Shown here: positions 1 through 5,024 of the stretch, piece by piece
Layout: every line of letters starts with the position of its first letter
How positions within the stretch are numbered: the stretch's first letter is position 1
Source of the DNA: Weeksellaceae bacterium
Lineage (GTDB): Bacteria > Bacteroidota > Bacteroidia > Flavobacteriales > Weeksellaceae
NCBI GenBank assembly: GCA_022701475.1
Contig: JAKOOI010000385.1
Location: forward strand, 1 to 5,024
DNA: 5,024 bases
Reading direction: 5' to 3'
Notes under the pieces: generated by a model
The model's database searches: none
Seen by the model: the letters and a program-made list of their open reading frames with translations, nothing else
Told to the model about the DNA's origin: nothing
Position numbers and translations under genes: made by a program

Positions 1-202
1 TGGCCGAAAGATTGATATTGGGCAGGTAAAGCCCCTTCGCCTCTGCCGTTTGTGTTTTGGCAATATCTACATTGTTCCGATAGAACTGCACAGAACCGTG
101 GTTCGTCAAAGCATAGGTGATACAATCTTTCAACGAGAAAGACTTTTGGGCAAAGGCCTGAAAACTTGAAAACAAGAGTGCAAACAGTAATAGACTCCTC
201 AT
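1..202 (-). CDS. TolC-family outer membrane efflux protein, N-terminal part
   Basis: The reverse strand from an ATG at 202-200 gives 67 residues before the window ends, so only the N-terminus is present. Residues 1-19 form a clear Sec signal peptide: short basic start (MR), leucine/phenylalanine-rich core, and an AFA-Q cleavage site. The mature part begins KSFSLKDCITYALTNH and continues with VDIAKTQTAEAKGLYLPNI. This is the usual opening of TolC-like outer membrane factors: an 'L..C...AL..N' helix, then a helix ending at a 'LP.i' turn before the first beta strands. In this family the trimer forms the outer membrane duct of a tripartite efflux or secretion system, whose other parts would lie beyond the window. 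It lies downstream of the AraC-family gene in the same direction, 234 bp away. That is too far to assume an operon, although no strong terminator separates them. Family assignment is fairly secure; the transported substrate is unknown. Confidence 0.85.
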   Translation of the reverse strand, partial: MRSLLLFALLFSSFQAFAQKSFSLKDCITYALTNHGSVQFYRNNVDIAKTQTAEAKGLYLPNINLSA

Positions 203-254
203 GATTCTGATAATCAATTCTGCCGCAAAACAAGGAAAAAGAGAAAGCTCTTAA

Positions 255-299
255 AAGCGGATGGCCCGCGAAGCGGACAGATTTGAGTTGGAAGCGGGC
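255..299. repeat. GC-rich element with three AAGCGG copies and an inverted repeat
   Basis: In the otherwise featureless spacer between the TolC-like gene and the AraC-family gene, AAGCGG occurs three times, at 255-260, 271-276 and 292-297. GCCCGC at 264-269 is the exact reverse complement of GCGGGC at 294-299, and a smaller hairpin (CCGC-GAA-GCGG) sits at 266-276. The block stands out as GC-rich within AT-rich flanks. It has no U-tract on either strand, so it is not a classical intrinsic terminator. It resembles short interspersed intergenic repeats found in some Bacteroidota genomes, but that is recollection and was not tested here. Confidence 0.35.
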
Positions 300-322
300 G
301 AAAATAAATGGCAATTATTTTC
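300..322. other. AT-rich perfect inverted repeat
   Basis: GAAAATAA (300-307) is the exact reverse complement of TTATTTTC (315-322), with a 7-base loop between them. It lies downstream of the AraC-family gene and upstream of the TolC-like gene, both read leftward. It could slow polymerase or mark the 3' end of the regulator transcript, but the stem is nearly all A-T and no U-tract follows, so a terminator call is weak. The rest of the spacer (323-436) shows nothing I can support. Confidence 0.3.
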
Positions 323-436
323 TGTTTAAGCGATAGCTGCGCAAATATGCTAGCGGTTTATAAAGGAGAAATAAAACAAGGGCTGTCAGATAAATCAGGA
401 CGTCCTAAGACCACTAGAGTTGTGCAACGTTTACCC

Positions 437-1294
437 TTATCCTGCCCCATTCCCCGCTATCCGCATTTTCCTGTACATTTTCGGGGCGATGCCTTTGTTG
501 GCTTTAAAAAATTTATTGAGATGGCTTTCATCCGTAAAGCCAAACTCGTCGGCTATTTGAGAGAGCGTGATCGATGGAACGAAAAGGCGTTTCTCGATAA
601 TGCTGATGCGGTAATCTTTCACATAGTTACGGAAACTGATGTCAAACTTATTTTTGAAATAATCGCTGAAGTAATTGGGCGAAATGGAAAAATGCGCCGC
701 AATATTTTTTATGTGAAGCAGCCGCGGCTCATAGATATGCTGGTGAATGTAAGAGATGAGCTCCTCCTTGTCCGGCTCACCGTGGTCAATCCGGAGGTTT
801 AGTTTGGCGGCAGTCTCTTTAATCAGTCCGAAAATAGAAAGAATCTGGTAGAACATCAATGGCGACCTGGCAATATTATCTTTACCATTATACGCCACGA
901 TGTTTTCTATGGTATTTTTAAGTATGGATGCACAAGGCTCGTCCATTTTCAATTTGACTTCTTTCAGGAGTTTGTTGCGCATAATGGTTTCCGGGGTGAG
1001 CGAAATAAAAGCATCAGCCTGATAATACATCATATGCCCCGAAAAATAGTCGTCCGTGAATTTTATAAACGTAAAATGGGTTTTCTTCTCAATCTCGAAA
1101 TAATGTTCATCTTCCGGGCTGATGATAAAAAGATCCCCGGTTTGGTAAGGCAAACGACTGCTGTTGAGCAGATGAACACCGTTGCCGTCGCGGATGTACA
1201 CCAGTTCGTAATAAGTATGGCTATGCACAGGGAGATGAAATGTCTTTTCCTCGTAATCGTGGATGACCAACGGCTCAAACTGTATCTTTTTCAT
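437..1294 (-). CDS. AraC-family transcriptional regulator
   Basis: A 285-residue transcription factor with the usual AraC-family layout and length. The N-terminal cupin sensor spans about residues 12-95: HLPVHSHTYYELVYI at 20-34 is the typical 'H.H.yyEl.yi' opening strand, and GDLFIISPEDEHYF at 53-66 is the second cupin motif. The C-terminal DNA-binding domain spans about 175-280. Its first helix-turn-helix is at 192-217 (IKNIAAHFSISPNYFSDYFK), and its second is at 242-275, with the signature IADEFGFTDESHLNKFFK then G-IAP-MYR. I chose the ATG at 1294-1292 (MKKIQFEPL). An upstream in-frame ATG at 1351 would add 19 residues that do not look like the family and would intrude on the promoter region. 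The gene is divergent from the VOC/EthD/ABM/dehydrogenase cluster, so it probably controls that cluster in response to a small ligand bound by the cupin. Ligand and sign of control are unknown. Confidence 0.93.
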   Translation of the reverse strand: MKKIQFEPLVIHDYEEKTFHLPVHSHTYYELVYIRDGNGVHLLNSSRLPYQTGDLFIISPEDEHYFEIEKKTHFTFIKFTDDYFSGHMMYYQADAFISLTPETIMRNKLLKEVKLKMDEPCASILKNTIENIVAYNGKDNIARSPLMFYQILSIFGLIKETAAKLNLRIDHGEPDKEELISYIHQHIYEPRLLHIKNIAAHFSISPNYFSDYFKNKFDISFRNYVKDYRISIIEKRLFVPSITLSQIADEFGFTDESHLNKFFKANKGIAPKMYRKMRIAGNGAG

Positions 1295-1297
1295 ATG

Positions 1298-1325
1298 CAA
1301 GTTTATGGATATGATAAATTTACAA
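1298..1325 (-). promoter_or_regulatory. Possible Bacteroidota-type promoter for the AraC-family gene
   Basis: On the minus strand a TTG (complement of 1323-1325) is followed after 17 bases by TAAACTTG (complement of 1298-1305). This is one mismatch from the TAnnTTTG -7 element used by the Bacteroidota primary sigma factor, at an acceptable spacing. The transcription start would fall at about 1291-1294, on top of the chosen ATG, so this promoter implies a leaderless message. That makes the call tentative. Confidence 0.2.
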
Positions 1326-1361
1326 AAAATCCCATAGTTTTTACAATTCACAAAGCCATCA

Positions 1362-1440
1362 CATCCCCGAACTTTGTTACTGAGGAATTGGAAACATATA
1401 CGATTTCATCATCCTGCCGACCAGGTTTTGTCATCCCGAA
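1362..1440. promoter_or_regulatory. Candidate regulator-binding direct repeats in the divergent spacer
   Basis: The spacer between the divergent genes (1295-1492) holds three similar C-rich words in one orientation: CATCCCCGAA at 1362-1371, CATCCTGCCGA at 1410-1420 and CATCCCGAA at 1432-1440. The last two share TCATCC-G (1409-1416 and 1431-1438), with starts 22 bp apart, about two helical turns. AraC-family proteins usually bind direct repeats of roughly this spacing next to the promoter they control. This is pattern-based only. I found no convincing TTG/TAnnTTTG promoter for the rightward operon in this spacer. Confidence 0.25.
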
Positions 1441-1492
1441 TGACTGAAGAAACAGGAGTGAATTTTTATTTATTTTAATTAATTGATTACCT

Positions 1493-2122
1493 ATGAAATC
1501 ATTCAGAACCCAGAATATGATCGCCATTGCCGTTTTAGGATTAATACTTTCCTCCTGCAACAATGGTTCACAAAAGCCAGAAAAAAATACCAAAGAAAAT
1601 ATGAATACAGAAAACAATTTCCGTGGGATCGACCACGTAGGAATAACCGTTCCGGATGTCAACGCTGCCTCTGCTTTTTTTGAAAAGGCATTGAATGCCA
1701 AAACGCTTTACGATGTGCTTCCCGAAGGCAGCCAACCTTTCGCCGGAGCTACGACCGAAAAAGAATTGGGGATTCCGAAAGACAGTAAAATCATTCATAT
1801 GCGCCTGGTACAGATCGGGAAAGGCCCTACGATCGAGCTTTTTCAATTTGCCGATGCACCACAGCAGAAAACAGCAGGGTTAAACGATTACGGACTGCAG
1901 CACCTTGCGGTTTATGTGGATGATATCGATGCTGCCAGTCAACAGTTTACCGCTGCCGGAGGCGAATTGCTGTCTCCGCCGCACGGACTGGCCAATGTGG
2001 AAGACGGACCTCGCAACAAAGGGGTTTACGGAAGAGCGCCCTGGGGCACATTGATAGAATTGCTGACGTATCCCGACGGACTGAAAGACAAATCCCTGCA
2101 CCGCTGGACACCCGAAAAATAA
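1493..2122 (+). CDS. VOC-family (glyoxalase/dioxygenase fold) lipoprotein
   Basis: A 209-residue protein. Residues 1-22 are a lipoprotein signal with hydrophobic core AIAVLGLIL and lipobox LSSC, so Cys22 should be lipidated. A polar Lys/Asn/Glu-rich linker reaches about residue 42. The rest is two vicinal-oxygen-chelate modules, at about 43-120 and 132-195. The four canonical metal ligand positions are filled: His48 (GIDHVGITVPD), Glu115 (PTIELFQF), His137 (LQHLAVYVDDID) and Glu189 (GTLIELLTYP). VOC proteins use a bound divalent metal for isomerase, epimerase, lyase or extradiol dioxygenase chemistry; which applies here cannot be told. It is first in the cluster and divergent from the AraC-family gene. 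The lipid anchor is odd for this family. No acidic residues follow the Cys closely, so retention in the periplasm is as likely as surface export. An internal ATG at 1601 (Met37, MNTENNF) would give a soluble cytoplasmic form. Confidence 0.9.
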   Translation: MKSFRTQNMIAIAVLGLILSSCNNGSQKPEKNTKENMNTENNFRGIDHVGITVPDVNAASAFFEKALNAKTLYDVLPEGSQPFAGATTEKELGIPKDSKIIHMRLVQIGKGPTIELFQFADAPQQKTAGLNDYGLQHLAVYVDDIDAASQQFTAAGGELLSPPHGLANVEDGPRNKGVYGRAPWGTLIELLTYPDGLKDKSLHRWTPEK

Positions 2123-2148
2123 TAATATCAACACTAAAAATCAAAAAT

Positions 2149-2511
2149 ATGATAAAGATGACAATGATGCTGAAACGCAACCCGAAACTGACCCACGAGG
2201 AATTTGTGAAGCACCACATCGAAAAGCACGGCCCGCTGTTCCGGCAGATCCCCGAGGCCAAAGACCACGTTATCCGGTACCTGCAGACGCACCCCATACA
2301 GGAAAAATCCGCAGTAATCGGCGTGAATGATTTTGACGGTACCGCCGAACTTTGGTTCGACAGCGTAGAAGGTCTGGATACGGTATTGAGCTCCGAATTT
2401 TACAAGACCAAAGTGTATCCCGATGAACTGACCTTCCTCGACCACGCCAATACGCTGGTAACGCTCGGCTATCAGGATGATATTATGGGAGAAGTCACCG
2501 AATTAAAATAA
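2149..2511 (+). CDS. EthD-domain protein
   Basis: A 120-residue single-domain protein without signal peptide, predicted cytoplasmic. It fits the EthD family (dimeric alpha/beta barrel). Residues 1-9 form the first strand (MIKMTMMLK). LTHEEFVKHHIEKHGPL at 14-30 is the hallmark 'L..eeF...w...Hgpl' helix. DFDGTAELWFDSVEGL at 61-76 is the second strand plus the next helix start, and DELTFLDHANTLV at 92-104 is the closing segment. The length is close to the usual 100-120. EthD was first linked to ethyl tert-butyl ether degradation. Relatives include aromatic and polyketide ring-modifying enzymes and accessory proteins, so the exact reaction is open. It starts 26 bp after the VOC gene and ends 6 bp before the ABM gene, which strongly suggests one transcript. 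The leader is A-rich with no Shine-Dalgarno, normal for the phylum. Confidence 0.88.
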   Translation: MIKMTMMLKRNPKLTHEEFVKHHIEKHGPLFRQIPEAKDHVIRYLQTHPIQEKSAVIGVNDFDGTAELWFDSVEGLDTVLSSEFYKTKVYPDELTFLDHANTLVTLGYQDDIMGEVTELK

Positions 2512-2517
2512 AAATCA

Positions 2518-2895
2518 ATGAAACATTTGAAAACAATACTCATTGCAATATCACTTTTTTACAGTATGAATAGTATGGCACAGAAAAAAATGGAAGGCGC
2601 TATTGCCGCCATCACGGAAATAACCCCTAAGAAAGGCTATGAAGCGGCGGTACTCAATGCTGCCAAAACCATCCAGTCTGAAGCTTCCAAAGAACCGGGC
2701 TGTCTGCTGTTTTCACTCACCACCAAAAAAGAGGCGCCCGATACGGTCGTTTTATTTGAGATTTTTAAAGATGAAGCTGCACTGGCAACGCATAAAGAAC
2801 AGCAGCATACAAAAGAATTCGGAAAACAACTGGAAGGAAAGTTTGCAGAAAACAAAGTAACATTTCTGAATACCGTAAACACATTGCACCGGTAA
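2518..2895 (+). CDS. Exported antibiotic biosynthesis monooxygenase (ABM) domain protein
   Basis: A 125-residue protein with a Sec signal peptide at residues 1-22 (KHLK, hydrophobic core TILIAISLFY, cleavage near SMA-Q). The mature ABM-type ferredoxin-like domain spans about 27-125. It shows a first strand (GAIAAITEITPKKGYEAAV), the family hallmark EPGCLLFSLTT at 59-69 (usual form 'EpGcl.y'), VVLFEIFKDEAALATHKEQQ at 77-96, and THKEQQHTKEF, which supplies His92 and His97. ABM domains act as homodimers. Some are cofactor-less monooxygenases acting on quinol or polyketide rings, such as YgiN-type quinol monooxygenase; others have no known activity. Export is unusual, since most family members are cytoplasmic. 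It starts only 6 bp after the EthD stop codon and is probably translationally linked to it. The substrate is unknown; placement in the same pathway as the neighbours is inference. Confidence 0.87.
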   Translation: MKHLKTILIAISLFYSMNSMAQKKMEGAIAAITEITPKKGYEAAVLNAAKTIQSEASKEPGCLLFSLTTKKEAPDTVVLFEIFKDEAALATHKEQQHTKEFGKQLEGKFAENKVTFLNTVNTLHR

Positions 2896-2897
2896 AA

Positions 2898-2966
2898 ATG
2901 AAAAAAAATATTGGAACCATTAAAAACAGAAAAACCTGGATTATCAATGAAAACAGAATTGATTGA
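2898..2966 (+). other. Short out-of-frame ORF with an A8 run over the dehydrogenase start
   Basis: Directly after the ABM stop, an ATG at 2898 opens a 22-codon frame beginning MKKNIGTIKNRK and ending in TGA at 2964-2966, overlapping the first 20 bases of the dehydrogenase gene. The start codon is followed by eight A residues (2901-2908). Losing one A would put this ATG in frame with the dehydrogenase and extend it by 16 residues (MKKILEPLKTEKPGLS). It may be a frameshift scar, a slippage site, a coupling leader, or chance. I do not call it a gene. Confidence 0.35.
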
Positions 2967-3810
2967 TTTCTTGCCGGCCATCACCGGGTCTTTTGCCCAG
3001 CCGGCCGCTGAAAACCCTACTGTTGCAATGGTGGAAGCTGCCTATCAGCATCACGGGCTGCATTTCCGCTATCTGAATTGCGAAGTCAGCCCCCAAAACC
3101 TGAAAGCTGCCGTAGAGGGCGCCAAAGCAATGGGCTGGACCGGTTTTAACTGCTCCATCCCGCATAAAGTCAATGTCATACAATACCTCGACGGGCTGGG
3201 CGAATCGGCAAAGATTATCGGTGCGGTTAATACCATCGTTAATCGTGACGGTAAATGGATTGGCGAAAATACGGATGGCAAAGGTTTTGTCCAGGCCCTG
3301 AAAGAAGTTAGTGACCCTGCCGGGAAAAAAATTACGCTTTTCGGTGCCGGTGGGGCGGCGCGTGCCGTCTCAGTAGAACTGGCATTGGCCGGCGCTGCGG
3401 CTATTACAGTGGTGAACCGTCCCAATGAAAGAGCTGAGGAAGTGGTCAGAAATCTGAATGAAAATACTCCGGCAACGGCCATTTATCATCCCTGGACAGA
3501 ACAGTACCGCATTTCCCCGGATGCCGAAATCGTAATTAACGCCACCAGCGTGGGCCTGTTTCCCAATGTGGACCAGAAGCTTAACATCGATTTCGACAGT
3601 ATACTGCCTAAGATGGTGGTTGCAGACGGCATCCACAATCCGCCGCTGACCCATCTGCTGAAAACCGCCTCCGCCAAAGGCTGCAAGACCGTAAATGGTT
3701 TGAATATGCTGGTCAGCCAAGGGGTCATCGGGATAAAATACTGGACCGGTGCAGATGTGGATCCATCGGTAATGCACGCCGCTCTAAAACAGGTTTTGAA
3801 TATTGAGTAA
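2947..3810 (+). CDS. Shikimate dehydrogenase-like NADP-dependent oxidoreductase
   Basis: A 287-residue protein of the AroE/quinate dehydrogenase family. The N-terminal substrate domain (1-120) carries NCSIPHK, with the catalytic Lys at 74. It also has GAVNTIV (Asn95) and GENTDGKGF (Asp110, the Lys partner). The Rossmann domain has the glycine-rich loop FGAGGAARA at 132-140, then VVNRP..RA (157-163), the NADP-type Asn-Arg motif, and INATSVGL at 197-204. The C-terminal segment NGLNMLVSQG supplies Gln258. The conserved Ser-x-Ser that binds the shikimate carboxylate is missing: the N-terminal loop reads GSFAQPAAENPTVAM (14-28), with AENP where SxSP is expected. It is therefore probably not the housekeeping AroE, and I give no symbol. 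A related hydroaromatic, quinate-like or amino-substituted substrate is plausible. It is the last gene of the cluster, 51 bp after the ABM gene. I chose the ATG at 2947. A TTG at 2911 would add 12 residues, and an ATG at 2898 is out of frame. Confidence 0.88.
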   Translation: MKTELIDFLPAITGSFAQPAAENPTVAMVEAAYQHHGLHFRYLNCEVSPQNLKAAVEGAKAMGWTGFNCSIPHKVNVIQYLDGLGESAKIIGAVNTIVNRDGKWIGENTDGKGFVQALKEVSDPAGKKITLFGAGGAARAVSVELALAGAAAITVVNRPNERAEEVVRNLNENTPATAIYHPWTEQYRISPDAEIVINATSVGLFPNVDQKLNIDFDSILPKMVVADGIHNPPLTHLLKTASAKGCKTVNGLNMLVSQGVIGIKYWTGADVDPSVMHAALKQVLNIE

Positions 3811-3895
3811 TTAACTTTCTGTAAAAAATATCGGCTCTCTCTTATCATAGCCTTTTAATCAAGTCTTTTTCGTAATTTAGTTTCTTTAAAAAATT

Positions 3896-3927
3896 TATAG
3901 AATGCTATATTATTAATGTTTTAATAA
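3896..3927. other. Two adjacent AT-only palindromes
   Basis: TATAG-AATG-CTATA (3896-3909) is followed immediately by TTATTAA-TGTT-TTAATAA (3910-3927), both with perfect stems of 5 and 7 bp. They lie in the 150-bp AT-rich spacer between the dehydrogenase gene and the secreted hypothetical gene. They could mark the operon's 3' end or a binding site, but the stems are too weak for a confident terminator. The rest of the spacer (3811-3960) has no strong hairpin with a U-tract. It has only loose matches to TAnnTTTG (for example TATGTTTA at 3940-3947) without a properly spaced TTG. Confidence 0.25.
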
Positions 3928-3960
3928 CTAACTAAAAATTATGTTTAATACCGTCAATAT

Positions 3961-4518
3961 ATGAAAAAGACATTACTTTTCTTTTCTATTTTGTTAAGTG
4001 TGCTCAGTTTTTCACAAAAAAACAATCTGAAAAATTTTCAAATCGTTAGTTATGAAATTGAATCGCCCGATAAGATCACATTTAATTCGTACTCAAGAAT
4101 CAGCGGAAATGGCAAATTAGATGTTTTCATAAGCGGATACAGAGGAAATGCTTATTATTCTTATCAGTTGGATGAAAACGAAATAAAAAAACTGAATGAA
4201 CTAGGCAAAGATCATCCTGAAAATTTTGTTGAAAGAAGACAATTACAACCAAATGAAGGCTATGCAGGAAGCCGGAATTACATTTCATTCTTAAAAAACG
4301 GAAAACAACAGTCCATTTGTTTTATTATCCCATTTATGAATTCCGATTTTAAGGAAGTATTAAAAATGCTTGAAGACAAAATATATTCACAAAAAGATGC
4401 TGCAAAAATACCCGGATTCAAAATTGATTTTGAGAAACTGGAGAATGAAATTTTAAAACAAAACGAAATTGACAATTATCTTCCTCAAAAATCTTTGCCA
4501 CCTCCTTCAATGCGATAA
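3961..4518 (+). CDS. Secreted hypothetical protein
   Basis: A 185-residue protein that I do not recognise. Residues 1-19 are a strong Sec signal peptide (MKKT, core LLFFSILLSVL, cleavage near SFS-Q). There is no Cys at the cleavage site, so it is not a lipoprotein. The mature part looks like a small alpha/beta domain: beta-rich stretches at 25-70 (FQIVSYEIESPDKITFNSYS, then a Tyr-rich AYYSYQL), an acidic/Lys helix (ENEIKKLNELGKDHPENF, 72-89), NYISFLKNGKQQSICFIIPF (106-125), then helices with charged repeats (EVLKMLEDK, EKLENEILKQNEI). It ends in a basic/proline tail (KSLPPPSMR). Codon and base composition are clearly more A+T-rich than the preceding operon: line 4021-4080 has about 30% G+C, against about 53% at 3541-3600. 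That fits a separate origin. It is 72 bp upstream of the cysteine hydrolase gene and may or may not share a transcript with it. Periplasmic or secreted location is inferred; function unknown. Confidence 0.75.
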   Translation: MKKTLLFFSILLSVLSFSQKNNLKNFQIVSYEIESPDKITFNSYSRISGNGKLDVFISGYRGNAYYSYQLDENEIKKLNELGKDHPENFVERRQLQPNEGYAGSRNYISFLKNGKQQSICFIIPFMNSDFKEVLKMLEDKIYSQKDAAKIPGFKIDFEKLENEILKQNEIDNYLPQKSLPPPSMR

Positions 4519-4590
4519 GGTGTGGGCTTCCGCATTTATGTAACAAATGAATGAAATTCAAAAGGAATATACTATCCTATATATATTAAA

Positions 4591-5024
4591 ATGAAAGCTT
4601 TAGTAATTATAGACATTCAAAACGATTATTTTCAAAACGGTAACGCAGCGCTTGTAAATCCCGACAAAGCAAGTGCTAATGCCCGATTGCTGCTGGAAGA
4701 CTTCAGAAAGAAGAACTTAAAGGTTATCCATATTCAGCATATCGCTAACCGCTCCAATGCGACATTTTTTCTTCCCGGTACAAAAGGTGCAGAAATCCAT
4801 AATGATGTAAAACCTACGGATAATGAACACCTGATTATCAAAAATTACCCCAACGGTTTCAGGGATACCAATCTGCTGGAGTATCTGAAATCAAAGAACA
4901 TCACTGATTTGGTTATCTGTGGGATGCAGACCCATATGTGTGTGGATGCGACAACAAGGGCTGCAAAAGATCTCGGATTTAATTGTGTGGTTATCGGGGA
5001 TGCCTGTGCTACAAAGGATCTTGA
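4591..5024 (+). CDS. Isochorismatase-family cysteine hydrolase, 3' end outside window
   Basis: From the ATG at 4591 the frame stays open to the window end, giving 144 residues; family members are usually about 175-220, so the C-terminus is missing. The start MKALVIIDIQNDYF is typical of the family and supplies the catalytic Asp8. Lys84 (IIKNYPNGF) and the nucleophile Cys117 (CGMQTHMCVDATTRAA, 110-125) complete the Asp-Lys-Cys triad. GMQTHMCV contains the residues before the Cys that usually form the cis-peptide and oxyanion region. VVIGDACAT at 133-141 is the conserved following strand. Members hydrolyse amides or vinyl ethers (nicotinamide, N-carbamoyl compounds, isochorismate). The substrate cannot be assigned; residues typical of nicotinamidase metal binding are not evident in this part. 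No signal peptide, so cytoplasmic. The 72-bp upstream spacer is AT-rich and holds AGGA/TCCT in a weak 4-bp stem (4562-4577) but no clear promoter. Confidence 0.9.
   Translation, partial: MKALVIIDIQNDYFQNGNAALVNPDKASANARLLLEDFRKKNLKVIHIQHIANRSNATFFLPGTKGAEIHNDVKPTDNEHLIIKNYPNGFRDTNLLEYLKSKNITDLVICGMQTHMCVDATTRAAKDLGFNCVVIGDACATKDL

Noticed and set aside
308..802. 164-codon open frame on the plus strand
   Set aside because: Mostly antisense to the well-supported AraC-family gene; no recognisable domain and an improbable composition.
1295..1351. Longer start for the AraC-family gene (ATG at 1351)
   Set aside because: The 19 added residues resemble translated spacer, and cupin/AraC proteins of this type normally begin close to the MKKIQFEPL segment.
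1348..1701. 117-codon minus-strand open frame reaching into the VOC gene
   Set aside because: Covers the divergent promoter spacer and the lipoprotein leader; residues in the overlap are a mirror of the real gene and match no family.
2134..2445. 103-codon minus-strand open frame
   Set aside because: Entirely antisense to the EthD gene, whose protein motifs are clear.
2911..2946. TTG start for the dehydrogenase
   Set aside because: An ATG 12 codons later fits the family start better; TTG starts are rare, though the A8 tract leaves some doubt.
3370..3777. 135-codon minus-strand open frame, with other minus-strand frames at 3069-3482 and 3486-3848
   Set aside because: All lie opposite the dehydrogenase gene; long antisense frames are expected from its codon bias, and no domain is seen.
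3811..3960. Intrinsic terminator after the four-gene cluster
   Set aside because: No GC-containing stem followed by a U-tract; only AT-only palindromes are present.
1..5024. tRNA, rRNA, CRISPR array, transposase or phage attachment site
   Set aside because: Read through both strands and saw no cloverleaf, regularly spaced repeats, transposase motifs or terminal inverted repeats.

Overview
The window looks like chromosomal DNA from a member of the Bacteroidota, probably a flavobacterium or a relative. The evidence is indirect: signal peptides ending in a bare Gln (AFA-Q, SMA-Q, SFS-Q), a TolC-type outer membrane protein, A-rich leaders without clear Shine-Dalgarno sequences, and gene content typical of that phylum. 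I cannot name a genus. Base composition is uneven: the central operon is near 50% G+C, while the secreted hypothetical gene at 3961-4518 and its upstream spacer are much richer in A+T.

Left part (minus strand): 1-202 is the N-terminal start of a TolC-family outer membrane efflux protein that leaves the window. Then comes a 234-bp spacer with three AAGCGG repeats and an AT-only hairpin. An AraC-family regulator follows (437-1294), with an N-terminal cupin sensor domain and a C-terminal double helix-turn-helix.

Centre (plus strand): divergently from the regulator, across a 198-bp spacer, runs a tight four-gene cluster. It encodes a VOC/glyoxalase-fold lipoprotein (1493-2122), a cytoplasmic EthD-domain protein (2149-2511), an exported ABM-type (antibiotic biosynthesis monooxygenase) protein (2518-2895) and a shikimate-dehydrogenase-like NADP enzyme (2947-3810). 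Intergenic gaps are 26, 6 and 51 bp, so co-transcription is likely. The divergent AraC protein is the obvious candidate regulator. VOC, EthD and ABM proteins often occur in pathways for aromatic, quinone or polyketide-like compounds. The dehydrogenase keeps the catalytic Lys/Asp and the NADP motifs but has lost the Ser-x-Ser substrate motif of true AroE. Together these suggest an inducible pathway for a ring compound other than shikimate, split between envelope and cytoplasm. The substrate cannot be read from the sequence.

Right part (plus strand): a 150-bp AT-rich spacer with two adjacent small palindromes, an unrecognised A+T-rich secreted protein (3961-4518), and the first 144 codons of an isochorismatase-family cysteine hydrolase (4591 to the window end) with a complete Asp-Lys-Cys triad. 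I saw no tRNA, rRNA, CRISPR array, transposase or attachment site.
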